Source: Spirochaetaceae bacterium
Lineage (GTDB): Bacteria > Myxococcota_A > UBA9160 > UBA4427
Direction: 5' to 3'
Assembly: GCA_020632655.1 (NCBI GenBank)
Contig: JACKFD010000021.1
Location: 1-61,070 of the forward strand
DNA: 61,070 bases
Numbering within the stretch: position 1 is the first letter of the stretch; each line of letters begins with the position of its first letter. The position numbers were made by a program, and so were the translations under genes. Positions 10,898 to 21,035 of the stretch are shown here, in pieces. Under the pieces are notes generated by a model, which was given only the letters and a program-made list of their open reading frames with translations, made no database searches and was not told the origin of the DNA.

Positions 10898-13080
10898 CGG
10901 TTCTCGAGTCGATCCGAGGGGGCTCTTCCGGGGATGCCCGGAAGGCGAGCGCGACGCGCGCGATGCGGGTCTGGCCGGGCGTGCCCCAGCCCCTCGGCGC
11001 GATCTGGGACGGGCAGGGCACGAATTTCGCCGTCTTCTCCCGGCACGCCGAGTCCGTCACGCTCTGTCTCTTCGACGGCCCCGAAGATCGCGAGCCCGCG
11101 GTCGAGATCCCGCTTCGCCACAGGACGCACTGGGTCTGGCACGCCTATCTGCCCGAGCTCCGGCCTCCCGCCTGGTACGGCTATCGCGTGGCCGGGCCCT
11201 ACGAGCCGAAGGCCGGCCATCGCTTCAACCCCGCCAAGCTGCTCGTCGATCCCTACGCACGGGCGATCACGGATCGACTCGCCTGGGACGATGCTCTCTA
11301 CGGCTACCACGCAGGACAGCCCGTCGACATGGCACCCGACGATCGCGACAGCGCAGCCTTCGCGCCGAAGAGCGTGCTCGTCGACCACTCCTTTCCCTGG
11401 GAGGGGGACCGCCCGCCCGAGATCCCGTGGAGCCGGACGGTCATCTACGAGTGTCACGTGAAGGGCGCGACGATGCGCCATCCGGAGGTGCCCGAGGTGC
11501 TGCGCGGCAGCTATCTCGGACTCTGCACCCAGCCCGTGATCGATCATCTGCGCAAGCTCGGCGTGACCGCCGTCGAACTCCTGCCGGTCCACCATCGCGT
11601 CTCCGAGCGCCCCCTCGTCGAGCGCGGCCTGTCGAACTACTGGGGCTACAACACGCTCGGCTTCTTCGCGCCCGATGCGCGCTTCGCCTCGGGCGATGCG
11701 GGGCAGCAGGTCTCCGAGTTCAAGACGATGGTCCGGACGCTGCACCGGGCGGGCATCGAGGTGCTGCTCGACGTCGTCTACAACCACACGGCCGAAGGCG
11801 ACCATCGCGGCCCCACGCTCTCGCTGCGCGGCCTCGACAACGCCTCCTACTACCACCTCGACGAGACCGACCGGAGTCGATACGTCGACTACACGGGCTG
11901 CGGAAACACGCTCAACATGCGGCATCCGCGGACGCTGCAGCTGCTGCTCGACAGCCTCCGGTACTGGGTGCAGGAGATGCACGTCGACGGCTTCCGCTTC
12001 GACCTGGCGCCCGCTCTCGCGCGGGAGCTCTCCGGTGTCGGTCGCCTCGACCACTTCTTCGCGATGATCCAGCAGGATCCCGTCACGAGTCGCGTGAAGC
12101 TGATCGCGGAGCCCTGGGACCTCGGGCCCGACGGCTACCAGCTCGGTCGCTTCCCGGGCGGCTGGGCGGAGTGGAACGGGCTCTACCGCGACACGGTCCG
12201 GCGTTTCTGGCGCGGGGACGCCGGCGAGATCGGCGCCTTCGCCTCCCGGCTCTCGGGCAGCGAGGACCTCTACGGGGCCGACGACCGCTCGCCGCTGGCG
12301 AGTGTCAACTTCGTGACCGCCCACGACGGCTTCACGCTCCGCGATCTCGTCAGCTACGAGCACAAGCACAACGAGGCCAACGGCGAGGGCAATCGCGACG
12401 GCACCGACGCGAACTGGAGCTCGGCCTGGGGCGAGGAGGGCGAGACGACGCATCCCGGCCGGCGCGCCCGCCGGGCCCGGATGATGCGGAACCTCCTCGC
12501 GACGCTCGCCTTCTCCCAGGGTGTGCCGATGATCTCCCACGGCGACGAGATCGCCCGCACGCAGCGCGGCAACAACAACGCCTACTGTCAGGACAACGAG
12601 ATCGCGTGGCTCGACTGGGCGCTCGACGCCGAGCGGCGTGCACTGCTCGAATTCACCGGGCGCGTGCTCGCGCTGCGGCGCGACAATCCGGTCCTCCGGC
12701 GGCGCAGCTTCTTCGCGGGGGGGCGGCGGCGCAGCGAGAAGGACGTGGTCTGGCTGCGTCCCGACGGCGAGGAGATGGGCGTCGACGACTGGAGCGAGCG
12801 AGGCACGCGGGCCCTCGCCATGCTCGTCGACGGCGAGGCGAACGGAGAGGTCGACGAGCGCGGGCGGCCGGTGCAGGGCGACACGCTGCTGATCGTCTTC
12901 AACGCGGACGAGCGCGGGCTGCTCTTCCGCCTGCCCAGGCTCGCCGCGGGCGGGCATTGGTCGCTCGTCCTCGCGACCGACGAGCCCGAGCGGGCCGGTC
13001 GCTGCGACGACAGCCTCCGGGTGGCGGGTCAGTCGGTCTGCCTGCTCACGCTCGACGGCGCGTTGGGGAGGCCGACATGA
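10894..13080 (+). CDS. glgX: glycogen debranching enzyme GlgX
   Basis: A 728-residue GH13 isoamylase-type enzyme that hydrolyses alpha-1,6 branch stubs left by phosphorylase. An N-terminal CBM48-like domain (GTNFAVFSRHAESVTLCLFD) precedes the barrel. Catalytic motifs are DVVYNHTAEGD, DGFRFDLA with nucleophile Asp370, IAEPWD with acid Glu406, and TAHDGFTL. GlgX-typical HKHNEANGEGNRDG follows. I start it at GTG 10894 for the GTGA overlap with glgP; an ATG at 10963 is the alternative. The ATGA overlap with glgB points to translational coupling. Confidence 0.95.
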
Positions 13081-15263
13081 GCGCCGCGCTCCGAGATGCC
13101 GGCGTCGAGCAGGCGCTGGCGGCGCTCGCGCGAGGCGATCTCGCCGAGCCGCAGCACGTCCTCGGCCCGCAGACCGACCGCGACGGCCGAAGCTGCATCC
13201 GCGTCCACCATCCGGATGCGATCGCCGCCGAGATCGTGCTGCAAGAGGGCGGCAAGATCGCCGCGCGCCCGCTCTCGGCGCCGGGCGTCTTCGAGGCGCC
13301 GGCGCCGCCCCACGGTCTGCCCGGGCGCTACCGCGTGCGCTTCTTCTTCGCCGACGGCGGGACCCACGAGACGGAGGATCCCTACCGATTCGAGGCGCGC
13401 CCCTCGGACGTCGACCTCTACCTCTTCGCCGAGGGCTCGCACCGCGGCCTCCAGCACGTACTCGGCGCGCATCCCTGCACGATCGACGACGTAACGGGCG
13501 TGCGCTTCGCGGTCTGGGCGCCGCGGGCGAGGCGGGTCTCGGTCGTGGGCGGGTTCTGTCGCTGGGACGGCCGTCGGCTGCCCATGCGACGCTGTGGACC
13601 CTCGGGCGTCTTCGAGCTCTTCGTGCCGGGCGTGTCCGACGGCGAGCTCTACAAGTTCGAGATCAAGACCCGCAGCGGCGCGCTGCGCACGAAGACGGAT
13701 CCCCTGGCCTTCGCGATGGAGCGGCCGCCGGGCACCGCCTCCCGCGTGCACGCAAGTCGGCACGTCTGGACGGACGACGCGTGGATGGCGCGGCAGCGCG
13801 AGCGGGATCCACGTCGCGAGCCGATGGCGATCTACGAGGTGCATCTCGGCTCCTGGCGGCCCGACCTCGGCGGCTACCGCGAGCTGGCACCCGCCCTCGT
13901 CGAGCACGCCCATCGCTACGGCTTCACCCACGTCGAGCTGCTGCCCATCACGGAGCATCCCTTCGACGGCTCCTGGGGCTACCAGGTCAGCGGCTACTTC
14001 GCGCCCACCGCGCGCTACGGCAGCCCCGACGACCTGCGCGCCTTCGTCGACGTCTGCCATCGCGGCGGCATCGGCGTGATCCTCGATTGGGTCCCGGCGC
14101 ATTTCCCGCGCGACGATTTCGCCCTGCGCCGCTTCGACGGGGAGCCGCTCTTCGAGTACGAAGACCCGCTTCTCGGCGAGCATCCCGACTGGGGCACGCT
14201 CGTCTTCGACTTCGGCCGGAACGAGGTCCGGAGCTTCCTCGTCGCGAGCGCGCTCCACTGGCTCACGAGCTTCCATCTCGACGGCCTGCGCGTCGACGCG
14301 GTCGCGTCGATGCTCTACCGCGACTACAGCCGGCGCGAGGGGGCCTGGCTGCCCAACGTCCACGGCGGGCGCGAGAACCTCGAGGCGGTCTCCTTCCTGC
14401 GCCAGCTGAACGATGCCGTCGCGCAGGCGTGTCCGGGGCGACTGATGATCGCCGAGGAGAGCACGGCCTGGCCCGGCGTCACGCGCCCCACGGCGGAAGG
14501 TGGCCTCGGCTTCACCTTCAAGTGGAACCTCGGCTGGATGAACGACACGCTCCGCTACCTCGCCCGCGATCCGATCCATCGTCGCCACCACCAGGACGAG
14601 CTCACCTTCGCCGCGGTCTACGAGCACTCCGAGCATTTCGTCATGCCGCTCTCCCACGACGAGGTCGTGCACGGCAAGCGGTCGCTTCTCGAGAAGATGC
14701 CCGGGGACCGCTGGCAGCAGCTCGCGAACCTCCGGCTGCTGCTCGCCTATCAATGGACCCGGCCGGGCAAGAAGCTCCTCTTCATGGGCAGCGAGCTCGC
14801 GCCCTCGCAGGAGTGGAGCCACGCGCGCGCCCTCGACTGGGGCCTCGAGGCCGATCCCGCGCGCAGCGGCGTCGGTCGCTTCCTCGAGGCGCTCGGACGG
14901 CTCTACCACGCCCATCCCGCGCTCTGGCGCGGCGATCCGGATCCGGAGGGCTTCGCCTGGATCGACTGCACGGACCACGCGCAGTCCGTGCTCAGCTACC
15001 GCCGTCGCGCGGGCGACGACGAGCTCGTCGTGGTCCTGAACGGGACCCCTGTTCCGCGCGCGCCCTATCGCATCGGCGCCTCGCGCCCGGGCCCCTGGCG
15101 CGTGCTCCTCGACAGCGACGCGCTCCTCTTCGGGGGCACCGGCTACCGCCCGGAGTCGCCCCTCGAGGCCGAGGCGATCCCCTGTCACGGAGAGCGCGCC
15201 TCCCTCGAGCTCGTGCTGCCGCCGCTCGCGTGTCTGGTGCTCGCGCCGGGGGCGTCGTCGTGA
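13077..15263 (+). CDS. glgB: 1,4-alpha-glucan branching enzyme GlgB
   Basis: 728 residues, typical for GlgB. It transfers alpha-1,4 chains to form alpha-1,6 branches in glycogen. The two N-terminal beta-sandwich domains (residues ~1-230, including GVRFAVWAPRARRVSVVGGF) precede the GH13 barrel with the signature HPFDGSWGYQVSGYFAPT. The nucleophile is Asp407 in DGLRVDAVASMLY and the acid is Glu460 in AEESTAWPGVT; HDEVVHGKRSL holds the third carboxylate. The ATGA start overlaps glgX and the GTGA junction couples it to malQ. A branching enzyme in an otherwise degradative operon implies the operon serves turnover in both directions. Confidence 0.96.
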   Translation: MSAALRDAGVEQALAALARGDLAEPQHVLGPQTDRDGRSCIRVHHPDAIAAEIVLQEGGKIAARPLSAPGVFEAPAPPHGLPGRYRVRFFFADGGTHETEDPYRFEARPSDVDLYLFAEGSHRGLQHVLGAHPCTIDDVTGVRFAVWAPRARRVSVVGGFCRWDGRRLPMRRCGPSGVFELFVPGVSDGELYKFEIKTRSGALRTKTDPLAFAMERPPGTASRVHASRHVWTDDAWMARQRERDPRREPMAIYEVHLGSWRPDLGGYRELAPALVEHAHRYGFTHVELLPITEHPFDGSWGYQVSGYFAPTARYGSPDDLRAFVDVCHRGGIGVILDWVPAHFPRDDFALRRFDGEPLFEYEDPLLGEHPDWGTLVFDFGRNEVRSFLVASALHWLTSFHLDGLRVDAVASMLYRDYSRREGAWLPNVHGGRENLEAVSFLRQLNDAVAQACPGRLMIAEESTAWPGVTRPTAEGGLGFTFKWNLGWMNDTLRYLARDPIHRRHHQDELTFAAVYEHSEHFVMPLSHDEVVHGKRSLLEKMPGDRWQQLANLRLLLAYQWTRPGKKLLFMGSELAPSQEWSHARALDWGLEADPARSGVGRFLEALGRLYHAHPALWRGDPDPEGFAWIDCTDHAQSVLSYRRRAGDDELVVVLNGTPVPRAPYRIGASRPGPWRVLLDSDALLFGGTGYRPESPLEAEAIPCHGERASLELVLPPLACLVLAPGASS

Positions 15264-17575
15264 GCGGCGCGGCGCCCGCGCCCGACTCGTCGAGCGAACG
15301 GCCCGCCCTCGCGGCGCTGGCCGCCCGACTCGGCATCGCGGGCGAGTACCGCTCGGCCCTCGACGGCTCGATCCGAACGACCGCCGATGCGACGCGTGAG
15401 CGACTCGTGGCGGCGATGGGCTTCGATGCGTCGAGCGAGATGCGCGCCCGGGTCGTCTTCGCGGCGCTCGCGGCGGAGGATCGCGATCGCTGGCTGGCGA
15501 GCTGTCGCGTCGTCTCCGACGAGACCCTCTTCCGCACGGGGATCCTGCTCGAGCGGTCGACACCCGGTCGTGTCGCCTTCGAGGTCGAGGTCGAGACGGA
15601 GTCGGGTGGGTTCCGAGGCTGGAAGGGATGGGTGCCGACCGGCGGTGCTTCGATCCCGCTGCCCGGTCCGCTGCCCTGGGGCGAGCATCGCGTGCGACTC
15701 GCTCTGCGCACGGCCTGCTCGCCCGCGAAGCGCTTCGAGCAGCGCCTGATCGTGACGCCCCGCACGGCGTGGCCCGTCGAGGCGGGGCTGCCCTCGGGCC
15801 GGGGCTTCGGGCTGACGGCCCAGCTCTACACCTTGCGGCGTCGCGACGGATGGGGAGCCGGGGATCTCGGTGCGCTGCGGTCGCTGATCGAGCTGGCGTC
15901 GGCGGAGGGAGCCGCCTTCGTGGGTCTGAATCCGCTGCACGCGCTCGCGAACCAGGGCGATCGCGTCGGACCCTACTCGCCGATCAGCCGCCTCTACGGC
16001 AATCCCGTCTACCTCGAGCTCGAGCGCGTGCCGGAGTGGGCGGAGGACGAGGCGGCGCGGCGCCTGGCCGGCGAGGGCTGCCTGCAGGCCGAACGGGCGC
16101 GACTCGTCGCAGGGGAGCGGATCGACCTCGAAGCCGTGGCGGCGGCGAAGCAGCCCGTGCTCGAGCGGCTCTACGCGGCCTTCCTCCGGCGCGAGGCGCA
16201 GGCGCCGAGCGAGCGCGGCCGCGCCTTCGAGGCCTATCGCGCGCAGGAGGGCGCCGCACTCGAGGGCCATGCGCGCTACCGCACGATCGCCGAGCACCTC
16301 TCGACGCGGGAGGTCCGCGCGCTCGATCCCTGGGATTGGCGCACCTGGCCGATCCGACTGCGAGACGCTGGTGGGCCGGCGGTCGCGGACCTCGCGGAAG
16401 CCAACCCGCTTCGCGTCGGCTTCCACGCCTGGTGTCAATTCGAGCTCGACCGTCAGCTGGGGGAGGCGGCCACGCTCGCGCGCACGCCGGTCTCGGCGTC
16501 GGGCTCTATCTCGACCTCGCCCTCGGCTGCGCCCGGGGCAGCGGCGACGACTGGCTCTACCGCGACCACTTCGCCGCCGCGAGCACGGGCGCGCCGCCCG
16601 ACGCCCTCGCGTCGCAGGGCCGGACGGCAGCTCCCGCCCCTCGACCCACGGCGGCTGCGCGCGGATGGCTACCGGCTCTGGCGACGAATGCTGCGGGCGA
16701 CGCTGCGACACGCGGGGGCGATGCGTCTCGACCACGCGCTCTGTCTGCGAAGGCTCTTCTGGATTCCGGAAGGCGCGGCGGCCGAGGAGGGCGCCTACGT
16801 CGCCTATCCCGAGGCGGAGATGCTCGGCGTGCTCGCGCTCGAGAGCCATCGCGCCCGGGCCGCGATCGTGGCCGAGGACCTGGGCACCGTGCCCGAGGGC
16901 TTCCGGGACACGCTGCACGAGCACGGTCTGCTCACCTCGAGCGTGCTGCTCTTCGAGCGCGAGGGGGAGGGCTTTCGCGCGGCGGAGCGCCATCCCGTGC
17001 GTGCGGTGGCGAGCGCTGGGACCCACGATCTGCCGCCGCTCGCGGCCTGGCTCGGCCGGGACGATCTGCGGCTGCGACGACGGGTCGGCCAGATTCCCGA
17101 CGAGGCTTCGCTCGCGGCGCTCGAGGCCGAGCGCGAGGCATTGCAACGCGCGCTCGCGTCGCTGGTCGCGACGGAGGAGGCGCGATCGGGGCCGGGGCGA
17201 CCGGAGGCGGGGGGCTCGGAGCCGGCGCGACCGGACGAGCCGGCAGGGGAGGCGTCCGCGGTCCGGACGCCGGCACGAGTGGCTGCAGCGGTGACGCGCT
17301 TCCTGTGTCGCACGCCCGCGCAGCTGGTCGCGCTCTCGGTCGACGACCTGGCGGGTGAGACCGAGCCGATCAATCTACCCGGCGTCCCGCCGGATCGGCA
17401 CGCGAGCTGGTGTCGACCGATCGCGATCGCGCCGGAGGCGCTCGCGGACTCGCCGATCGCCCGGGCCTGGCTCGACGCCGTCCCGGACGAGCGGCGATCC
17501 CGCCCTCAGCAGGCCTCCTGCGTGAGCTCCACCCGCGGCATCAGCACCGACCGGACGACCTCCGGCCAGGCGTAG
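15260..17575 (+). CDS. malQ: 4-alpha-glucanotransferase MalQ, internal double frameshift
   Basis: GH77 amylomaltase, which shuffles maltodextrins so phosphorylase can use them. It starts at GTG 15260 in a 4-nt overlap with glgB. MalQ blocks are visible: FGLTAQLYTLRR, GDLGAL, VGLNPLHALAN, YSPISRLYGNPVYLEL, nucleophile region MRLDHALCL, VAEDLGTVPEG and AGTHDLPPLAAW. Between about 16465 and 16630 this frame reads low-complexity Ser/Thr/Arg sequence, while the neighbouring frame reads GLGVGLYLDLALGCARGSGDD, then WLYRDHF, expected at this point in MalQ. Two compensating indels (1 nt and 2 nt missing, net -3) explain it. The 3' end overlaps the convergent glycosyltransferase by ~70 nt. Confidence 0.85.
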   Translation: MSGAAPAPDSSSERPALAALAARLGIAGEYRSALDGSIRTTADATRERLVAAMGFDASSEMRARVVFAALAAEDRDRWLASCRVVSDETLFRTGILLERSTPGRVAFEVEVETESGGFRGWKGWVPTGGASIPLPGPLPWGEHRVRLALRTACSPAKRFEQRLIVTPRTAWPVEAGLPSGRGFGLTAQLYTLRRRDGWGAGDLGALRSLIELASAEGAAFVGLNPLHALANQGDRVGPYSPISRLYGNPVYLELERVPEWAEDEAARRLAGEGCLQAERARLVAGERIDLEAVAAAKQPVLERLYAAFLRREAQAPSERGRAFEAYRAQEGAALEGHARYRTIAEHLSTREVRALDPWDWRTWPIRLRDAGGPAVADLAEANPLRVGFHAWCQFELDRQLGEAATLARTPVSASGSISTSPSAAPGAAATTGSTATTSPPRARARRPTPSRRRAGRQLPPLDPRRLRADGYRLWRRMLRATLRHAGAMRLDHALCLRRLFWIPEGAAAEEGAYVAYPEAEMLGVLALESHRARAAIVAEDLGTVPEGFRDTLHEHGLLTSSVLLFEREGEGFRAAERHPVRAVASAGTHDLPPLAAWLGRDDLRLRRRVGQIPDEASLAALEAEREALQRALASLVATEEARSGPGRPEAGGSEPARPDEPAGEASAVRTPARVAAAVTRFLCRTPAQLVALSVDDLAGETEPINLPGVPPDRHASWCRPIAIAPEALADSPIARAWLDAVPDERRSRPQQASCVSSTRGISTDRTTSGQA

Positions 17576-18751
17576 CCCCGCGCCGTCGAGCGACCCGCAG
17601 GCGCATGCGGCTCGCGTGCGCCGGATTCTCCTTCAATCGTCGGTAGAGCCCCATGAACTCCCGCGGATCGTCGGTCTCGACGACCAGCGCGTTCTGCCCC
17701 GGCACGGCGTAGTCCTCGCCCGAGCAGCCCGTGCAGGCGACGCCACCCGCCGCCATCGTCTCGAGCCCGACCAGACCGAAGGGCTCGTGGCCGCTATTCG
17801 CGAGCACGGCGTCCGAGGCGTGGAAGAGCGTCCTTCGCGCGTCGGCATCGACGTGGCTGCGCAGGTTGACGACGTCCGCGTCGCGCACGTCGCCGAGCGC
17901 CTCGACGAGCCCCTCCGGTCCGGGCCGCGTCCAGGTCCGGTCGACCACCCGCAGCCGCCGCTCGGCCGCCGTCCGCAGCACCTCCTCGCCGTGCGCCTCC
18001 GAGCCGCCCCGCGCGATCAGCAATGGCCGCCAGTCCTGGCGCTTCATCTGCTCGACGATGTCGACGGTCGCGAGCCAGCGCTTGTCCGGGTCCCAGCGCG
18101 CCATCTTCGTCAGCACCGTCCGGTCCTGCAGCCGCCCGCGCAGGGTCTCGACCGCCGGCGCGTCCGGCGGATCGAAGGCGTCGTCGAGAGCCCGTTCGGG
18201 ATCACGAGCGGGTCCACCCCACACGCCCGCATGCAGTGCTTCATGTAGCGGCTGACGGTCGTGATGCGGGAGGCCTCGGCGAGGGCGGGCCAGGCGATGT
18301 GCTCGAAGCCGAAGATGTTGTTGGCGTTCCAGAGGATCGTCGCGCGCTCGCGCAGGCCGGCGTAGCGCAGCAGCCAGTGCAGGTGCAGGACGGCGTTCGC
18401 GGTCTGCCACTCCTCCGCCAGCACGACGGCCCGTCCGCCGGCGGCAAGGTGCGGGATGAGCACGCGGGTCGCGAGCCAGGGCGGCAGCGAGGCCGCGTAC
18501 TCCGCCTCCTTGCCGCGATCGCCGTCGTAGACGCCGCCGGGATGGAACTGACTGACCCACTGGCACCAGCGGTGCAGATGCAGCTGGCCGCGGCGCTCCT
18601 CCCCGGGCGCGTGCGGATCGCCGACGTACCAGAGATGCGTCTCGAAGCCGAGCTCGGCGAGGGTCTCGGAGAGACCGATCACGCGGCTGGCGAGGCCGCC
18701 TGCGCGGGAGTAGGCGTCGGGACCTTCGAAGGAGAGGATGTGGAACTGCAT
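17506..18751 (-). pseudogene. starch-synthase-like glycosyltransferase, broken by two frameshifts
   Basis: From ATG 18751 the frame reads MQFHILSFEGPDAYSRAGGL, then SRVIGLSETLAELGFETHLW, a GT4/GT5 N-domain with the nucleotide-sugar loop AGGLA. After VDPLVIPNGL (~18190) the frame runs out and continues one frame over as ERALDDAFDPPDAPAVETLRG with LLIARGG and EPFGLVGLETMAAGG, the GT-B E-x7-E motif. A second shift near 17590 restores a natural end, GYAWPEVVRSVLMPRVELTQ. Corrected length is about 415 residues. Since no glgA is seen, it could be the glycogen synthase of the cluster; that is inference from position and fold. It is divergent from the second phosphorylase. Confidence 0.75.
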
Positions 18752-18874
18752 CGCAAGGGAACCTCGCGGAGTCGGCGGGTCGCAGGGATCGCCGTCCGGT
18801 ACGGGCTCGGGGCTTCGAGTCGGGTGGCTTCGCGGTCCATGACCTCCGGACCGACCTCCTGTCTCGCGCGCATT

Positions 18875-18890
18875 TGCAAGAAGCTCGCCC
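18875..18890 (-). promoter_or_regulatory. sigma-54-like element upstream of the glycosyltransferase
   Basis: On the minus strand GGGCGAG-CTTC-TTGCA keeps GG at -24 and GC at -12 with exact spacing and matches 9 of 12 defined consensus positions. The predicted leader to the ATG at 18751 is about 110 nt. It is weaker than the two plus-strand elements, but its position opposite one of them adds weight. Confidence 0.35.
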
Positions 18891-19123
18891 AAGCCTCGAG
18901 ACCGCGGCGTTCGAGGTCGGCGTGCATCGACGCACGCGACGCGACTGCGCGCGGCGTCGCGGACGCGGGCCGCGCTCGGCTGGAAGGGGGAGCGCGGTGC
19001 ACGAGGACGAATGCGCAGCGGCGGCGCAGCTGCGGGGCCGGCGGCGCAGGTCGGCGAGGAGGTGAGGGCGATTCGTGGGGCGGATCGCGACATCGGGCGG
19101 TCGGGATGGCTACGCACCGCGCT

Positions 19124-19139
19124 GGGCAAGCGGCTTGCA
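19124..19139 (+). promoter_or_regulatory. sigma-54-like promoter upstream of the second phosphorylase
   Basis: GGGCAAG-CGGC-TTGCA matches the RpoN consensus at 10 of 12 positions, with the GG and GC doublets intact and exact spacing. A start near 19150 would give a ~50-nt leader before the ATG at 19202. Confidence 0.5.
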
Positions 19140-19201
19140 CAGGGATCGGGTGCGGGCGGGCGCGCGCGGCGATGCGCGTGACCCTGCCTCACGGGAGGCC
19201 G

Positions 19202-21035
19202 ATGGCCGACGGCGTGGCGAAGCGGGTTGCCTATTTCTCGATGGAGGTTGCCCTCGAAGCGGGCATCCCGGGCTACTCCGGCGGACTCGGCGTGCTCGCA
19301 GGCGATACGCTGCGCTCGGCGGCGGATCTCGGTCTGCCCCTCGTCGGTGTGACCCTGCTGCATCGCAAGGGCTACTTCCGCCAGTCACTCGATGCGCGCG
19401 GACGTCAGCGCGAGCGGGCGGGAGCGCTGGCGGCCGCTCGATCGACTCGTCCGGCTTCCGGCACGCGCGCGGATTCCGCTCGAGGGGCGCTCCGTCGCCC
19501 TGCGCGCGTGGCGCTACGAGATCCGGGGGGCGCGGGGCGACGTCGTGCCGGTCTATCTGCTCGACACGGACCTGCGCGAGAACACGGCCGTCGATCGGCG
19601 CCTGACGGACGCGCTCTACGGCGGGGACGACCGTACGCGGCTGCGACAGGAGGCCGTGCTCGGGCTCGGGGGCGTGGCGATGCTGCGGGCGCTCGGCGTC
19701 GGGTCGCTCGACCACTACCACCTGAACGAGGGACACGCCGCGCTGGTCGCCCTCGCGCTCTTCGACGAGCTCGGCGGGGTGGGGCCTCACGGGGTGAACG
19801 GTCCGCGCGAAAGGGTCGCAGCGGTCCGTGCGCGCTGCGTCTTCACGACCCATACCCCCGTGCCGGCGGGACACGACCGATTCCCGATCGAGCTCGTCGA
19901 CGAGGTCGTCGGTCCCGCCTGCCGGGAGTCGCTCGCGGCCTTCGGGCTCGATCCGACGGAGGCGGGCGAGCTCGACCTGACGGACCTGGCACTTCGGGCC
20001 TCGGACTTCGTGAACGGCGTCGCGATGCGGCATGCCGAGGTGTCCCGGACGATGTTCCCCGGGCACGCGATCCGCTCGATCACGAACGGCGTGCATCCCG
20101 GCACCTGGGCCGCGCCGGAGATGGCGGCCCTCTTCGACGCCTGCCTGCCGGACTGGCGGACGGATCCCTTCCTGCTGCGGCACGCCGTGTCGATCCCGCC
20201 GGCTCGCATCGCGAAGGCCCATCGCGCCGCGAAGACCTCGCTGCTCGCGCACGTCGCCGCGGCCACGGATCGCACACTCGATGCCGACGTACTGACCCTC
20301 GGCTTCGCCCGCCGCGCCACGGCCTACAAGCGCGCGACGCTGCTCTTCCACGACCTCGATCGGCTCGTCGCCGCGGCCGAGCGGAGCGGGCCGATCCAGC
20401 TCGTCTTCGCGGGCAAGGCGCATCCACGGGACGTCGAGGGCAAACGCCTGATCGAGGCGGTCTTTCGCGCGGCGCGCGGGCTGCGGGGTCGGATCGAGGT
20501 CGTCTACCTCGAGGGCTACGACATGCGCCTGGGCGCGTTGCTGACCGCCGGCTGCGACGTCTGGCTGAACACGCCGATCCCGCCCCTCGAGGCCTCCGGG
20601 ACCAGCGGCATGAAGGCGGCGCTCAACGGCGTGCCGAGCCTCAGCATCCTCGACGGCTGGTGGATCGAGGGCTGGGTCGAGGGCGTGACGGGCTGGTCGA
20701 TCGGCCACGACGGGGACGCGGACGACCTGCCGGAGGGCGAGCGCGACGCCCACCACGCCGACCAGCTCTACCGCAAGCTCGAGGACGCCGTCACGCCGAC
20801 CTACTACGAAGACCCGGAGTCCTTCCAGCGAATCATGCAGTCCTGCATCGCGCTGAACGGCTCGTGCTTCAATACACACCGCATGCTGCTCCAATACGTC
20901 CACGAGGCGTATCGCGCGCCTCCGTCCGCTCAGGCCGGGCCCCGATCGGCCGATGCGGACGCTATCCTCGCGCCTCGTCGTCGAGCGGGACGGGGCGGTC
21001 TCGAGGCGTCTTCCGCATCCGAAGGAGCCGGCTGA
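19202..21035 (+). pseudogene. glgP: alpha-glucan family phosphorylase (short GT35 type), one frameshift
   Basis: ATG 19202 follows GGGAGG and opens MADGVAKRVAYFSMEVALE ... PGYSGGLGVLAGDTLRSAADL, then LLHRKGYFRQSLDARGRQ, the N-terminus of short alpha-glucan phosphorylases. Near 19410-19430 the frame shifts; the next frame continues ERWRPLDRLVRLP through DHYHLNEGHAALVAL, FTTHTPVPAGHD, ITNGVHPGTW, RRATAYKRA and the PLP-lysine block EASGTSGMKAALNG to the stop at 21035. The corrected protein would be about 610 residues, normal for this type. It lacks nothing obvious except the frame. It would release glucose-1-P beside the full-size enzyme at 8369. zwf starts on the next base. Confidence 0.8.

Larger units (their letters stand above)
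18752..19201. other. 450-bp divergent promoter region
   Basis: Non-coding region between the divergent glycosyltransferase and second phosphorylase genes. It carries one sigma-54-like element in each direction (18875-18890 minus, 19124-19139 plus). No gene is supported here; short frames lack protein character. Confidence 0.6.

Noticed and set aside
16465..18200. Programmed frameshifting in malQ and the glycosyltransferase
   Set aside because: I see no slippery heptamer or pseudoknot at the breaks, and several neighbouring genes are affected, which points to sequence indels instead.
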